A stretch of DNA of 64,000 nucleotides from Anadara kagoshimensis (GCA_021292105.1 CM037870.1:48982747-49046746), one strand, 5' to 3'. Positions 47,411 through 60,096 are shown, counted from the first letter of the stretch. Numbers and translations: made by a program. The notes: a model not told the origin generated them from the sequence alone.

Positions 47411-48491
47411 TCATTTGTGGTATTTGTTGACACGTTGCAGACTTATAATTTTGTCCATGAAATCCAGTTCACTGAGCTTCATCAAATTGCAGTCAGATTT
47501 TGTAATTTGAAATCCTTGATTCCAATGCGAATGTTGTATAAATAGTTCATTAGAACCATTGTGTTTACAGTATTTATTCACTTTTGTCAAAATTTTCTTG
47601 AAATGTCGCACTTCTTCAAACAAGTTACTTCCCTCTAAACTAACCTTCCTCCAGAATTCTTTATAAAACATAGCATATAGAAGATTGTCAGCCAGTAACC
47701 ATGTATCCAGTCTGTATAAATCTGTAGATGATACTTCTATATTCTTTTTAGGAAACACGTTTTTCTTGATATATAAAATATCACGAAAAGTCAAGCAAAG
47801 ATATCTCTTCAATAAAACTAGAGACTCGTCAAAATATTCAAAAATCATGACCAGATTAAAAGTCTCGTTTAACGAGAAAAAATAATTTGTAAGTTTTGCT
47901 TTATTTCTAATTTGATCACGTGATACGCCAAAGTCTACACTTTGGCGGTTATTTGTGTATGATAAAAAGATGTCGTCTGGTTCAAACTTCTTGGGGCTGG
48001 AGAGATACTCTGAAACTGGATTAGCAAGAGATAAAATTTCGTGGATATAATCCCATTCAGAATAGTAGTTTATTGATGATAAGAACTGATGGACTGGTTC
48101 CCGCACCAAAGACAAATAAAACGCACTACTTGGTAAAACTTTTCTGAAAGCTGACTGGTTGAATATCACGTGATTGCACAAAATGTTGTATGTTTTGTGT
48201 GGTGGAATTGGAATGACGTTATCAAATGAAATCGTTTCTCCTATATCCCCGATGTAGTTATACCTCAGTCCATGGCTCTTATTAGGAAGAGCAAAAGTTA
48301 GGTTGCGTTCGATGCCAAACCGTTGCAATATATTAGTAATAGTACTACTGCCTGTTTTGTGAATTTTAAGAAATACAACGTTTTCATTTGGCAAACATTG
48401 CCCTTGTCTCGTCTGTGTCTTGTTAGCTTTGAGTATAGGATGAACAAGAATTCCCAGGCTGCAAACACTAAACAGAACGACAATAATGAAT
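47411..48491 (-). CDS. Galactose 3-O-sulfotransferase (GAL3ST family), large last exon
   Basis: The exon begins at a good acceptor (GATTCTATTTCAG, minus strand) with one leftover base, then 359 residues to the stop. N-terminal 'FIIVVLFSVCSLGILVHPIL' is a type II signal anchor. 'NVVFLKIHKTGSSTI' is the 5'-phosphosulfate-binding loop for PAPS, and 'FYLSLVREPVHQFLSSINYY' the 3'-phosphate-binding strand/helix. The family adds sulfate to C3 of galactose on glycolipids or glycans in the Golgi lumen. The true start ATG is in an upstream exon not found here. An in-frame stop precedes the acceptor, supporting the intron. Length suits a near-complete family member. No disruptions. Confidence 0.9.
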
Positions 48492-48889
48492 CTGAAATAG
48501 AATCAAAATGTATGGTATCGTGTGAAGTAGCCGTTTTAAAAAACAGGAAACAGCAATGCAAGAAATTAGTAAACAAAGATGAATATCAACTTAGTTTTAA
48601 GCATAAGTTTGGTAAAAAGTAGTTTGCTGACGTTACATTTGCACATATTTTCCTAGAAGTGTTCCCCCAAACTTTATAGAACGTAACAGAATACCACTTA
48701 TCATTATATTGAGTGCCCGTCCAAAGTCAGCAGTTTTATAATCATCCATGCTCTTTATTCTTTTTACTTTACTTTTTAACTTGTTGATCTGGTTGTTGCC
48801 AAGTACAATTTTTTCAGCTTCAACTATCTATGTACTACATGTATATATTTTATTTCTATGTATCTAAAACCAAATTTACCCTAGATGTA
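48492..48889. other. Likely intron 5' of the sulfotransferase exon
   Basis: No first exon with a signal-anchor start recognised. The plus-strand open frame at 48323-48622 overlaps the real exon antisense and is a shadow. Confidence 0.35.
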
Positions 48890-49100
48890 CATTACCTCAC
48901 CATAGTTCAATGTTCCATTCGTTTTCAGTTTGGATTTTAAACGTTGCTAGGTAAACAGGAGTAGCTTATTCTTGCGGAGCACCTGGTCTCACTTTCCTGG
49001 TTTAACATTACGTGTTTAACTAAGTTTATCAGTTTTCAAGAATTTTACTTTGCTTTTAGGATTGTGATTTGACCATGGGTTGGTATGTTTGTTTATTTAT
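48890..49100 (+). repeat. Copy of repeat R
   Basis: 'ccatagttcaatgttccatt', 'gcggagcacctggtctcact', and the end 'ttggtatgtttgtttattt'. Confidence 0.7.
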
Positions 49101-49945
49101 TTTTAACTTCTAGAAGTATGAGCTTCTGCTGCAATTACTCAAACAGAAACCTCTAGGTTTGGACCTCTTATAGTTATATACAAACGCATTTTTGGTAGGT
49201 ATATACTATGACCAAAAAGAAAAAAAATATTTCTGCAAACGCTCTTAGAAAAAATAGGGTAGGTAATTTTTTACATTGGCCGTATAAGGCTAGGATTCCA
49301 ACTTTAACAGTGCTTTCAAAATATCGTGATAAAAACTTGGGTCAGACATAAAAATTTAGGATCGGTCTGGTGAACGAAAACGCCCTTTTTAGGCCAAATT
49401 CCGTATGTTACATGAAGCTTACTAATTTTGTTGGCATTATCATTATTTGATGTAGGGATACAACTATTTACCAGTCCTTAATATCTCGGGCTTGAACTAA
49501 TCGTATTAAACCATTTTTATGAAATCCAAACTTCAAACGACATGCTACGATTGTAAGTATTAGATATTGTTATTGTACAAGTTGTTCGGCAATCTCAATT
49601 TTTACGTCGTCAATCTAGATATTATCTGTTACATATCGTTGTCGTTATCATCTGTGTTATTTCTCATAATGCCTACCATAACTTGAACGAATTATACAGA
49701 TATAACCTTGTAAATAAACATATAAAAACCATTTTAAATCCAAACTATGTATATAAAGTATGAAGTCGTTTCAGCGAAACACGTTGCGATCAAAGATGCA
49801 TTAATTATAATTATAAAAAATAGATGCATGTCTATTTTAGTGACCACTTTATAAAGTCTTTAACATGAAAGATTTGACCACACATGAAAATTATACATTT
49901 CTTATCTTTACTCTTCACTACAAGTTTAAATTTTGTCATGTAATA
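49101..49945. other. Intergenic, nothing recognised
   Basis: No gene or assignable repeat. Confidence 0.4.
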
Positions 49946-49949
49946 AACA

Positions 49950-50235
49950 GTAAGTGGGAGGCCGTAGGTTCGAACCCCGGACTTGATTGGTTTGGTTAAG
50001 ACTTGAAAGTAGGTAGTGCCTTCTCTTTCGGCAAACGGAATTTTCATTCAGAAATGAAAGTCATCGGCTCCTTTAGAAGAGACCTTAATAACCGATGGCC
50101 TGTCACGGCAAGCGTGGTACATTAAAAACCAACATTGCACATTGTCTTGAGTGCGGTCAAAATTTCTGCCTCTTTACCTATAGCTGGTGACGTCTTGATA
50201 TAAGTGATATAATAATTCAATCAATGGTGTTATTA
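49950..50235 (+). repeat. tRNA-type SINE, the clearest copy
   Basis: GGTTCGAACCCCG (B-box) near 49968, then 'aaatgaaagtcatcggctcc', 'gaagagaccttaataaccga', 'gtggtacattaaaaacca', 'agctggtgacgtcttgatat' and the tail 'attcaatcaatgg'. Block order is identical to the copies at 13855 and 56318. An A-box is not obvious. Confidence 0.8.
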
Positions 50236-51594
50236 ACATCAAAACATCATTAAGGTAAAAACGTTTACTATGCTTACCTTTTGTGATGCTTCTTCATGCC
50301 GTACTGTACATCAAACACAGGTTACGTTTATCTGGAAGACAGGTGCGTCTTTATACATATGTATGACTGATATAGTGTGATGATATAAATATGCATATCT
50401 TGTTCACCTCTGTTAAATTGATAAGTACATGTATTTAGTTTGTTTTGTTTCGATTCCAACTCCATTTGGTCGTATTGGTTTGGTGTGTTCTCAATTGTAC
50501 CGGGTTTTCAAAATACATGTTATTCAGATGTTTAATAACGGATCCGGATTGCCAGGTGCATATATGTTATTCAATTATTCAGTGACAGCTTTTGATTGTA
50601 CTGGATCAAGTTCCGAAAATTAGGAAAGCGGGCGCTGTTTCGGAGCTTGGTATACCCGGATTTGGTCAGGTACCTATTATTGAGTTAAACCAATACGAAT
50701 TTCTATAGTAAAACGCACCTGCGAAAGACATTAACAAAACAAACACGCTAATCCATATTTTAATCATAAAATACTTTGTGTATAAACTGGAGCAATTCGT
50801 TTACCTGACAATTTTAAGGCACTTTAGATATTTCTTCTTAATTTGTAAATGAAACAATGTACTTAATAACAAACAACACAACCACGAACACGACACAATA
50901 CAAACAAGAAATTTGTGAGCTATTGTTCTTTTAATTTCAACCATAGACCGTAAATGTAGAAAAATAAACAAAGTCGGTAAACAGAAAGTTGAGGTTTGGC
51001 AGACTTGAAATCGGTACTTGCGGCATGGTACCTCATACTGAACTCGCATACACTATTTCTAGTGGATGTGTTTAGTAGTTGCTTAGAAAACTGTTACGAA
51101 CATTTTTGTTTCGGGCGGAAGGAAGGACATAGATAAAATAGTATACCACCTCTTCTTCGAAGCGGGTGTATAATAAAGATAAAAACAACCACGCATGACA
51201 TGATCACAAAGGATAAGCACATATCTGGACCACTGATTATATCATTTCCTCTATTGGAGGGTTTTCAACCATTTTACTTATGTTTCAACCAATGGACCAC
51301 AAATACTCGCACAAAAATGGATAAAAACACAATTTTACACATATACAATCTAGGCACAAGAATTACTGTTCTGATGCAAAAAATAACTCCATGGCAGAAA
51401 ACAAAGGTCTAAGGTATCAAATTCGAACCACTGCCAACGTAGCGTGGTTGAAGTAAATCCAAACCAACGCCCAACTTACTTTATTACCAACGTTCACGGA
51501 ATATGAACATTTAAATAATTATTATCCAATTATAAAATTTCAAAGTTTTCTGATTCAGCAGCTACCATTCTGTTATAATCAAAAACTAACATAC
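50236..51594. other. Intergenic, nothing recognised
   Basis: Only short chance open frames. No repeat or exon assigned. Confidence 0.4.
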
Positions 51595-51930
51595 TTATCC
51601 ATTTCCGAATCACAATGCAGAAGCAAAGTAAAAACTTTGGAACTGACAAGTCAGGTTAGGCACGTGAAGTTGCACCAGGGAAGTGAGGTCGGGTGTTCCG
51701 GAAGGGTAAGCACCTCCTGTTTAGCTAGCTATACCCGCCACGTGTGTAATCAAAATTTAGTGAAAGTAACATGTAACTATATCCAGGACAATCCTGGATA
51801 CAGAGACATCAAACTTATGAACAATACTGTGATGACCACAATAAAACTTTTTGAGGGACTAGGCTTGCAATATATCAACAATTCATTTGCAAACAGCAAA
51901 TGCATCAGTATTGTTATTTCATGTATCATG
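51595..51930 (-). repeat. Copy of repeat R
   Basis: 'aatcacaatgcagaagcaaa', 'ccaggacaatcctggataca' and 'gtgatgaccacaataaaact' in R's reverse order. Confidence 0.75.
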
Positions 51931-52230
51931 TAGTTAACATAATAATAATGGTTTTTGACATTTATGTGATAGAGAATTGGTCCAAAGATAAGTAATAATT
52001 TTGAATCAAACATATCATTCATCATTGAAGGGTCATTCATTACTTTTTGTATATACTGTTCGGATAAAGCAATAATAAGTAAATAACAACCATTATATAG
52101 AATAACCAGGAATAATTTTCACTCAAAAGTAGACTTTCTATATTTAAATGATATTTTCATGATTATATGTACACCTAAAATGCTATGGTGTGTATACATG
52201 TATAAGTATGCAGCAACAATCTGTAGCAAT

Positions 52231-55200
52231 CTAAAGCTTTGTTGTGTCCTTGTTTTCTACATTATTGTTCAAGTTATTTTCTGCACCGTTACTGACTTTG
52301 ATTTCAACGTCATTCTCAACAAATCGTCCGCCATGTTTTCTTCCTATTAGCGTCATAACTGTTGTAGTTAAAACTAACAGAATTCCACCTGCTACTGCTT
52401 GATATAAAAATGTCCTGTATCCATACCTCTCATATATGTGACCTATGACCCACATATAGACAAGACTTCCAACTGAACCTCCTTGTAAAGTGAACATTAT
52501 GGCTAGTCCCGTCATTTTAACGTAGTAGTTCCCCCATGCTATACCGGAGGGGATCAGTGGGGCAAGAAATATTCCAATAAAAATAGTACATACCCACAAC
52601 ACCACGATATTGTTGTAAGCAAATATGTTGAGGAATATCCCCGTAATTAAAACCCCGAAAACCTCTATAATTATCAAGTGACGTATATGTATCCAACGGG
52701 AAACCAGAAATCCAATAAATCTACCAATGGTAATGCAGATCCAGTATGACGAATTAAGCCAAGATGCGTCACTTCCGCCTAACTTCAAATGATCTATAGA
52801 GAAGTTCCGAATGAACTTCCCATACATTCTTTCATCTCCTATTGCATTGAAAAAGAAGAAAAATAATAGAATAAAAACCTGGATTCCGAAAAATCTTCTT
52901 CCGCCAGCACAATTTGCTGGATCTACTGCTTCTTTGACAACTTTCTTTAACTGAAGTTTTTCCTTATTTTCCCTCGTGTTTGATTTTGTCTGTTTTGAAT
53001 GGAAACAAAACTGGAAAAAATAAAATGCTACTGAAATGCAAGCGGTAAAAATGGCGACGATTCCGTACACAATTTCAATTCGAGATTCCTTAATGTATTT
53101 TGGTAAAACATTTTCGTGATGTAAGTCAGTATTTAGTGTTGTTATATTTTCAATGGAGTTGAAGACAAACCGATTTAGGGATGATCCATTTGTTGTATTA
53201 AGAGACCGGGTATCAGGCACGGCCAGAAACGGATCCGCAAGAAGTGGTCCCGTCAATGAACCTATACCAAAACCGAGATGAAGAGCGTGAAGTGGTGAAG
53301 CTGCTTTGTCTAACCACATTGTTAATATCAAACGATGTCCAGCTGAAATACAGACAGAAATTAAATCAAATTTTAAAATCTGAAATAAAAATTGTCCGTT
53401 AAATGTTGGATTGTCCAAAAGCTAAAACATACACGAATTCATAACTGAGTTGAAAAAAGTTCACCTTCAAATCCCATAATCTAATGCTTTAATAAATTTG
53501 CATTTAAAAAACCTGACGTCTTGTCGATTTCCAAAAACAGTATTGTTTCAGAATCCTCGGAAATGGTTTTAGAAAAATATTTGCTCTAAGCTTAGTAAAA
53601 GGAAACGGTAATTTTCGCGAATATTTGCTGTGAATTAATAAGAGAAATCTCCCCATGAGACCATCGGGGATGCAGTAGACAACACACTCGTAATCATCCA
53701 GCACCCAGAAAAATAAAGACAGACACTTTTTCACACAGTTGTGTCTCCTTTTCCAATTACAATTTCTCAACACAGAGAAAAACTTCGTTTCGTAACTTAA
53801 ATTATTTAGAGCAACTGGTTATTTGACAATTTTTCAGCTAAATCGTCATACGAGGCGAGCATGAAAATCTCCCTTGGATACTTGACCCGGAAGTGATACT
53901 TTGACATTGTATTAAATCAAGTGAAACTAAAAAAGCAAGAATCATGAAATAAATCATACGGGAAATGTCCCGGCGCGAAGCGCCGGGAATTTCCCGTCTA
54001 TAGGTAACACGTATGTATTATGACGTCATAGAAAATTGTGTAAAAATTCTATAGACCGTACGTCCAAATCATTTGACGCCGCGCGTGCACCACTTTTCAC
54101 TTTTTTTCTCAAGGCCATTGAAGGGGTCAAATCGACAGGAAGTGAGCTCCATATGGGGGGAAATCAGAAATGAAACCAAGAAACGATTATCATGAAAATT
54201 ATTCATTGAAACAAGTAATAATTTAAATAGGTTGATCGAGTACCAAATATTTACGTTTCTTTCGCCATTCTGGCTGATCTCCAAGTGTAGCGTTTCAAGA
54301 TTCGCGATGACGTGATTTCTTTTGATCGGGTCAAAGTTCAATTCAGATCGATAACCACTGCAAGCCAATCAGCGACCGACTTTCCCACGTGCATCAACCA
54401 TGATCACACAGTATACAATGCGGGAAGATACAAAATTTGCCGATTAATTAATTCTTTTGAAAAACGCATTTTATTATTTTTCTTAAAAATCGATCGTTTG
54501 TGAAAACGTCTTTCCCGTCCTGACGAACGCCATTTTTGTTTAAACTGCATTCATCTTTGACAATGACATCTCGAATGTACATGATGGTAAACATCCGAGT
54601 TCTTACAAAGTCACCTTCGTTTTTATTTTACTGGGTGCTGGATAGTATAGGAGGTCTGGGGAGTGTAATTAGTAATTAATTGGGAGGTTCTGTGACTACT
54701 GCTGCGACTATTGAAGTTGTTGCAATTAAAAAACCTTGCACATAACACAATAATTACATACCTATATCTGTGACTCCTTCACATAATCCCTGGAACATTG
54801 AGATCATCCAATACACGTTCGGATTAGGTGACCAAGGAGCAATGGCTGTTGCAACGGAAGCCGTAGAAAGAGCGACACCTACCATCAAATTAAGGTAATT
54901 TCCAAATACTTCCGCTATTATGCCACCACACACGGCTCCTAGAAAGGTTCCGACACTACGACCAGTTATGGCACGTGCTATTTCCTCGGTGCTGCCTCTT
55001 GTCTTAATTTGCAAATCTTTAAATGTCGGTCCATTTAGTTCCAAAAATAAACCCTATTAAAAAACATTGTATTTACAGAATGTAAATGCAAATAAATAGA
55101 ACAACGCTAGTAATACTTTCTTGTTTACATGGTGTTCAAAGGATTATGATCATCGAAAATATATGCAACATGTATAAGTAAGCAATGGTCATTTACCTAG

Positions 55201-55764
55201 AACACAAACGGAATACTATATAAAAAAGGACAAGATAATCACATACTTAGGCAGTTCCGAAACGCGGGTCCAGTTATTTAAACACTGTCGCGAGACAAAT
55301 ATCCCTTGACCACCATCACAGAATCTCATCTTTGACTACGTTGATCATGCCCTTATATTTGATATGCATTTCATCGTCTAACGTTGGTTTACATTTGTTC
55401 CAAGTTCGATCAAAATGGAAAATGGAGCGGACCCAATACTAGTATTAACACGGACATGATTTCTATAGTATACCCCCTTTTTGCGGAGAGTAATTTAAAC
55501 TCCATTTTTAGACAAAATGATCTTCTGGAGCAAGAACAAATTTCACTGCACTTCCTTTCGCTTTGCCATTTAATTATAAAATTATTATATAAATTACATA
55601 AGATACAAAATGAAAATATAAGAGATTACAACTTTTGAAAGAACAAAAATATAAGTATTGTAGATTTAACGTACCAGACAAACCCATGTTAGTGTCAAAA
55701 ACGCCGAGTTGATCACAAATTGTGTCTTATTTTTAGTTTTCTTATTTTCTTGTTCTGAACCCAT
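52231..55764 (-). CDS. MFSD4B / NaGLT1-like sugar transporter, complete, 3 exons
   Basis: Exon 1 55764-55675 (ATG, 'MGSEQENKKTKNKTQFVINS'), exon 2 55053-54762, exon 3 53342-52231. Lengths 90, 292 and 1112 sum to 498 codons with the stop, and phases agree. Donors CTG|GTACG and TAG|GTATG, acceptors TTTAATAG and ATTTCAG. Major facilitator superfamily: 'FLGAVCGGIIAEVFGNYLN', the junction 'GVTDIAGHRLILTMWLDKAA' (the family's D-x-G-N-x-L box), 'LHALHLGFGIGSLTGPLLA', a large extracellular loop, six C-terminal helices ('GGSVGSLVYMWVIGHIYERY') and a charged tail. Vertebrate relatives carry glucose/urea at the plasma membrane. About 12 helices at 497 residues is the usual length. Upstream sequence shows no assignable promoter motif. 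Confidence 0.9.
53958..54540 (+). mobile_element. Hairpin-headed repeat element, family 5, in MFSD4B intron 2
   Basis: Head ACGGGAAATGTCCCGGCGCG followed by AAGCGCCGGGAATTTCCCGT (53958-53997) is a strong 40-bp hairpin. Its arm recurs inverted as TTTCCCGT at 54511-54518, and the sequence ends TTTTTGTT at 54540. The interior has no tandem core. It has the same plan as families 1-4 but is much shorter. Confidence 0.6.
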
Positions 55765-55992
55765 CTTTGTATACCAGCTTTTACAGTACCGTTAAACTAA
55801 TTTTAATTTAGAAAATTCCGAGGGTTATATGTTGTAAAGAGACATTCTTCTGGCGTCAGACATCAGACACTGGACCTAATTCACCCATGTTTGCAGATCA
55901 CCTAGTGTTCGCTGTTTGACACGAAGTTTTTGTTTGTCATGCTTAAGTTGATTTATAATATACTTTTAGATAATCTTCATAGTCTTCAGATG

Positions 55993-55998
55993 TTTAAC

Positions 55999-56058
<60 letters not shown>
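55993..56058. repeat. (AG)n microsatellite
   Basis: About 30 AG/GA repeats with one interruption, 230 bp upstream of the transporter start codon. Confidence 0.95.
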
Positions 56059-56059
<1 letters not shown>

Positions 56060-56317
56060 GTTTTGGTTAGGATAGTTTAAAAATAAACATTTGTATATGG
56101 TTAAAAGAAGATGCTTTATTTATTTAAGAATGATTTAAATCGAGTTTAATTTTTTGTGTTCATATGACCACTGGTTGTATAATAAGAAGGACGGTATGTA
56201 CTTTACTGGTCATTATTTTGTAGCCCGCCAATATATTTTTGTATTGTCGACTTTCTTTTTCTATGCAACAAAATAACTGCTTCTATTGCTAATGTGTCAC
56301 TACAGTAGCTCGGTTCG
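56059..56317. other. Intergenic, nothing recognised
   Basis: AT-rich, no feature. Confidence 0.35.
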
Positions 56318-56608
56318 TTCTGTATTTTGGAGGTCGGGGGATTCGAACCTCGGCCAATCTGATCAAGACTTGAGAAAAGGTTGTGAGTGTTCTTTCACCA
56401 AGCATTCGGCATTTAGAAATGAAAGTCACGGGGTCCTAAGGAGACATTACAAACCGATGCCCCCTTCACGAATAACGTGGCACGTTAAAAAACCGCCCAG
56501 TACATTGTTCTGAGCGCATTGCGACTTCACCTACAGTTGGTAACGTCTCGATATAGTAAAATATTAGTGACTGGGAAGTAAAACATCATTCAATCAATCA
56601 ACCAATCT
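56318..56608 (+). repeat. tRNA-type SINE copy
   Basis: B-box-like GATTCGAACCTCGG near 56340, 'accaagcattcggcatttag', AAATGAAAGTCACGGGGTCC, 'gtggcacgttaaaaaacc' and the tail 'attcaatcaatcaacc'. Confidence 0.8.
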
Positions 56609-56835
56609 CCTGCTTATGGCGTATTTGTTTCACATTTATTACGCGATGATAGAGCTTGTTTCCACTACAGGGACTTTATACAACGAAGCAACCTGCTTTC
56701 AAATAAATTGACTCGGGAATATTGCAAGCCAAGGCTTATGATGGCCCTCAAAAAGTTTTATGGCAGTCATCACAATATTGTTGAGAAGTATGATGTCTGT
56801 ATCAAAAGTTATCCTGAATGTATTTGACGCCCAAT
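56609..56835 (+). repeat. Copy of repeat R, partial
   Basis: 'ctgcttatggcgtatttgtt', 'gggactttatacaacgaagc' and 'ggcagtcatcacaatattgt' in R order. The 3' end is degraded. Confidence 0.7.
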
Positions 56836-57361
56836 ATTGCCATTGTAGTTCAAAAAACATCTTTTGCTAAATTTAAGTTAAGGAATGATTGCATGTGAAA
56901 CCAGATTGTAAACCGGCCTCACTAATTTGAGCATGGACTGGTATAGGTTTCGTTTTGAATATATAAATATATACGCCATATATTTGCACAAAACCCTTTT
57001 TGGTCCCACTTTGTCACGTGACACAGTCGTCCGAGTCATGGTGCCCTGTTGTTGTCTGACGCTTAATCTAGGGGAGTTCTTGATCACAATCAGCCATGTG
57101 CGCTAGAAAACAACACAGCACCGTGACACAGTGACGACTGTGTCACTTGACAAAGTGTGCAGTATGACAAACGATCACAAAAAGATAAAGATGACTTGTA
57201 AAATGTTATCAAATATTTAGTTGTTCGCTATTTCACTAAATGTACACAGAAGATGTATGGCTATACACGCATGGCTGGCATATATACTACCGTGATGCAG
57301 TACATTAATGTTTGGCTTTCATGTCGAGTTTAAACACAGTCGTAATATGCCAGTCATACAA
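56836..57361. other. 3' flank of TRIM-like copy, nothing recognised
   Basis: An inverted 'gtgacacagtcgtc' / 'gacgactgtgtcac' pair near 57018 and 57131 forms a loop of about 110 bp. No gene. Confidence 0.4.
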
Positions 57362-59150
57362 CTAGTTACAAAGAATCTGGTACCTGTGTGGTAAAAAACC
57401 AATGGAATAAGGTTTAACCATAACATCCCATTCAGACAACAGTATGCGACTTGACATGCCATCCTTGGAAAGGACTAAAACATTGTTGGAATTCATCCCA
57501 CAAACATAAATATTCCCTGTATTATCATTGGTTATTCCTCGCGGAAATTTAATGTTCTGAAGCTTCTGTCGCATTTTCTATTTGCCATCAACTGTATACT
57601 TGACAACGGAATCTCCATCACAACAGAAGAAACTGTCTTTATCCGTCTTTGAAACAGCGAAGTAACTGTTTCCATGACTTTCACCGATGACATTTTGCGC
57701 TCCATCCTATGTGAATAACGTTAATGAATCGCCGTGTACCACAGCTAGTTTTCTCTGCATAGTGCCAACACCAAACGGTCTCTTTATGGTTGGTATGAAA
57801 TTTATTTGTTGCAGGTTCTGGTGTTCCAATGTGTATATTTTTATACCTGGTCTTGAACAGTCAGAGACGAAAATCTTATGATCTGAACTTTGGACGACAC
57901 CCCATGGTTCATATTCCACACGGTAAGAAAACAAAAGTTTCCCTCGTTTATCATAAACTGATAGGAGAGCCATCATGTAGGAACACTGCATTTGTGACCC
58001 AGATTCCTCCCGTTACATCCCAAACTTTCACTGCTATTGGCAGCCATCAACTGATAAAAGTTTTATTTAATTCTAAATCCAAAGTAGAAATAAAGGGCGA
58101 TAATTCGTTATCTGTTGTATTCTTTATTTGTACATTTCCTATTGACGTCATCGACCTGTTCATTTCCGTTAGATGTATACATCCAGCATGAGTTCATAAG
58201 AAATTCCCTCATCTTTGCTCAGCAAATATTGCAATTCTTTCAGTTGGATTTCTAGTCGCGCTTTTATCTTCTCTGATGTTATAAATATTTGCTTTGGTGA
58301 ACCATGTTTCAATGCTACTTGTAACATCTTTTGGCAATTTTCAAATGACTTCTGAAATATTTCAAATCTTTCCCTGGTATCTACCAGTTTTGTTGTTTGT
58401 TCTTTGTGTGTTTGACACATATGGATTTTAAACTTTTTATGACACTACTCTATAGTTTCTCTTTCGCGTGTTCAATCATTCTGGCTACATCTTCAAAGAT
58501 ATCATTCTTTTGTTTTCCTACACACTCAATATTTAATTTTTTTGACAATCAACTCTACCATCTTTAGACTATACATTTTGATTGCTTTATCCAAATTTTG
58601 TGTTTCATCTGAATCCTTCATACTCTTTGCCATCTGATCCAAGGTTTTGATATTTTCACATTTTCTATGGCCTATGGAGAGACAAATCACACAGCACATC
58701 TTCTGGTGGTCAACACAGTAAACCTGTCTATGGAAAGACAAATCACACAGCACTTAAGGAATTCACCTTTATGATCAAAATAAGGTTCATCAACATCACA
58801 TATTTTCATCACTAAATCGTCTTTGTTTAGTTCATAGACAGATACGACCTTATGTCCTGAAACGGCTTTTATAAGCTTGTGATACTTCCGACAAACTTCA
58901 CATAAATTTTCTTAATATTCAAAACACTAAAACTGGCCTCGTGTGGATTTCCCATCTCTCTCACATGGGTCACATATCTTTTCGTTCATTATCTGGTCAG
59001 TACCTTGGATCAATACAGCGATCATGTTATTCATCGACATGGACTTGGCCCATCTTTCAAATGGTGTTTTGGGGCCTGGTGGTGAAAATACCTCTCTACA
59101 TAAAGGACATATCAGATTGGTCAAGGTCGGAGGAAGAAATGGGAATTTCT
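57362..59150 (-). pseudogene. TRIM-family (RING / B-box / coiled coil / NHL-like) retrocopy, decayed
   Basis: Minus-strand pieces in order: the end of a RING finger 'LTNLICPLCREVFSPPG' (59130), B-box region 'CEVCRKYHKLIKAVSGHKVV' (about 58900-58840), B-box 2 'CVDHQKMCCVICLSIGHRKC' (58720), coiled coil 'FEIFQKSFENCQKMLQ' (58370), then beta-propeller-like repeats 'WGVVQSSDHKIFVSDCSRPG' (57900) and 'FPRGITNDNTGNIYVCGMNS' (57540) to a stop at 57362. The RING N-terminal half is missing. Several stops and frameshifts (about six) separate the pieces. A 54-bp segment around TGCTGTGTGATTTGTCT is duplicated near 58680-58755. Lack of introns and 5' truncation suggest an old retrocopy of a ubiquitin-ligase-like gene, though bivalve TRIM genes are often intronless. 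Confidence 0.8.
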
Positions 59151-59334
59151 ATAACTCATAGCGTTAATGAATTTCATTTTTTTTCCAAATAGTGACCCAC
59201 TAATCCTTTTCCGGTGCGACTTAGGCTGTTAGGTGTGACAAATCTATTGGTTGATTTTAGAGAGAAGACTGCAGCAAAACCACTCTACTCAACATACGGA
59301 TACAGATGTATATAGATGACGTTCTGTCTCTTAA

Positions 59335-59995
59335 CTGTTAACAATCCTAAATTTGGAGACTATATGAATGTCATCTATCTTAGTGAGCTTGAAATAAAAG
59401 ACACGACTGATTCCTCAAGTTCTGCTTCGTATTTAGACTTATACCTGAATTATGACGCCCACGAAAGGCTACATAAATTTGAAACTTTATGACAAACGTG
59501 ACGACTTAAATTTTTCTATTGTCAACTTTCCTTTTCTATGCAGCAATATACCTGCTTCTCCTGCTTATGGTGTATTTGTTTCCCAATTAATACGCTATGG
59601 TAGAGCTTGTTCCCGCTACAGGGACTTTGTACAACTTGACGAAGCAGGCCGCTTGCAAATAAATTGTTGACTCAGTGATATTGCAAGCCCAGGCTTATCA
59701 AGGCCCTCAAAATGTTTTATGGCCGTCATCACAGTACTGTTGATAAGTTTGATGTCTGTGGCCAGGATTGTCCTGGATATATTTGAAGTCCCATAGTTCC
59801 ATGTTTCTTTCACACAAATCTGATTACACACGTGGCGGGTGTAGATAGCTAAACAGGATGTGCTTACCCTTCCGGAGCACCCGGCCTCATTTCCCTGATG
59901 GAAGCTCACGTGTGTAACCTAACTTGTCAGTTCCATAGTTCTTGCTTTGCTTCTTGATTGTGATTCGGACATGGATTAGTATGTTTGTTTTTTAT
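59335..59995 (+). repeat. Longest copy of repeat R (retroelement 3' end)
   Basis: The plus strand first encodes an ORF tail: 'MNVIYLSELEIKDTTDSSS', 'LKLYDKRDDLNFSIVNFPF', 'SPAYGVFVSQLIRYGRACSR' (59370-59630), 'YCKPRLIKAL', then a noncoding end with 'cacgtggcgggtgtagatag', 'cttccggagcacccggcct' and the terminus 'agtatgtttgtttttt'. The ORF tail resembles the C-terminal end of reverse-transcriptase proteins seen in many aquatic invertebrates. Not intact. Confidence 0.8.
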
Positions 59996-60096
59996 TGGTT
60001 TTAGTTGGTATATGATTAGGGAATGTTGAAGTTTTTACATTATATGGAAACAAAATCTAAAACGTAATGCTTCTATCCACGAGTTTCAGCATTTAG

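Noticed and set aside
48323-48622. Plus-strand 99-codon frame
   Set aside because: Antisense to the intact sulfotransferase exon, which has clear family motifs.
49950-50000. tRNA gene from the GGTTCGAACCCCG box
   Set aside because: No cloverleaf or A-box around it, and it sits in a SINE whose other blocks recur in three more copies.
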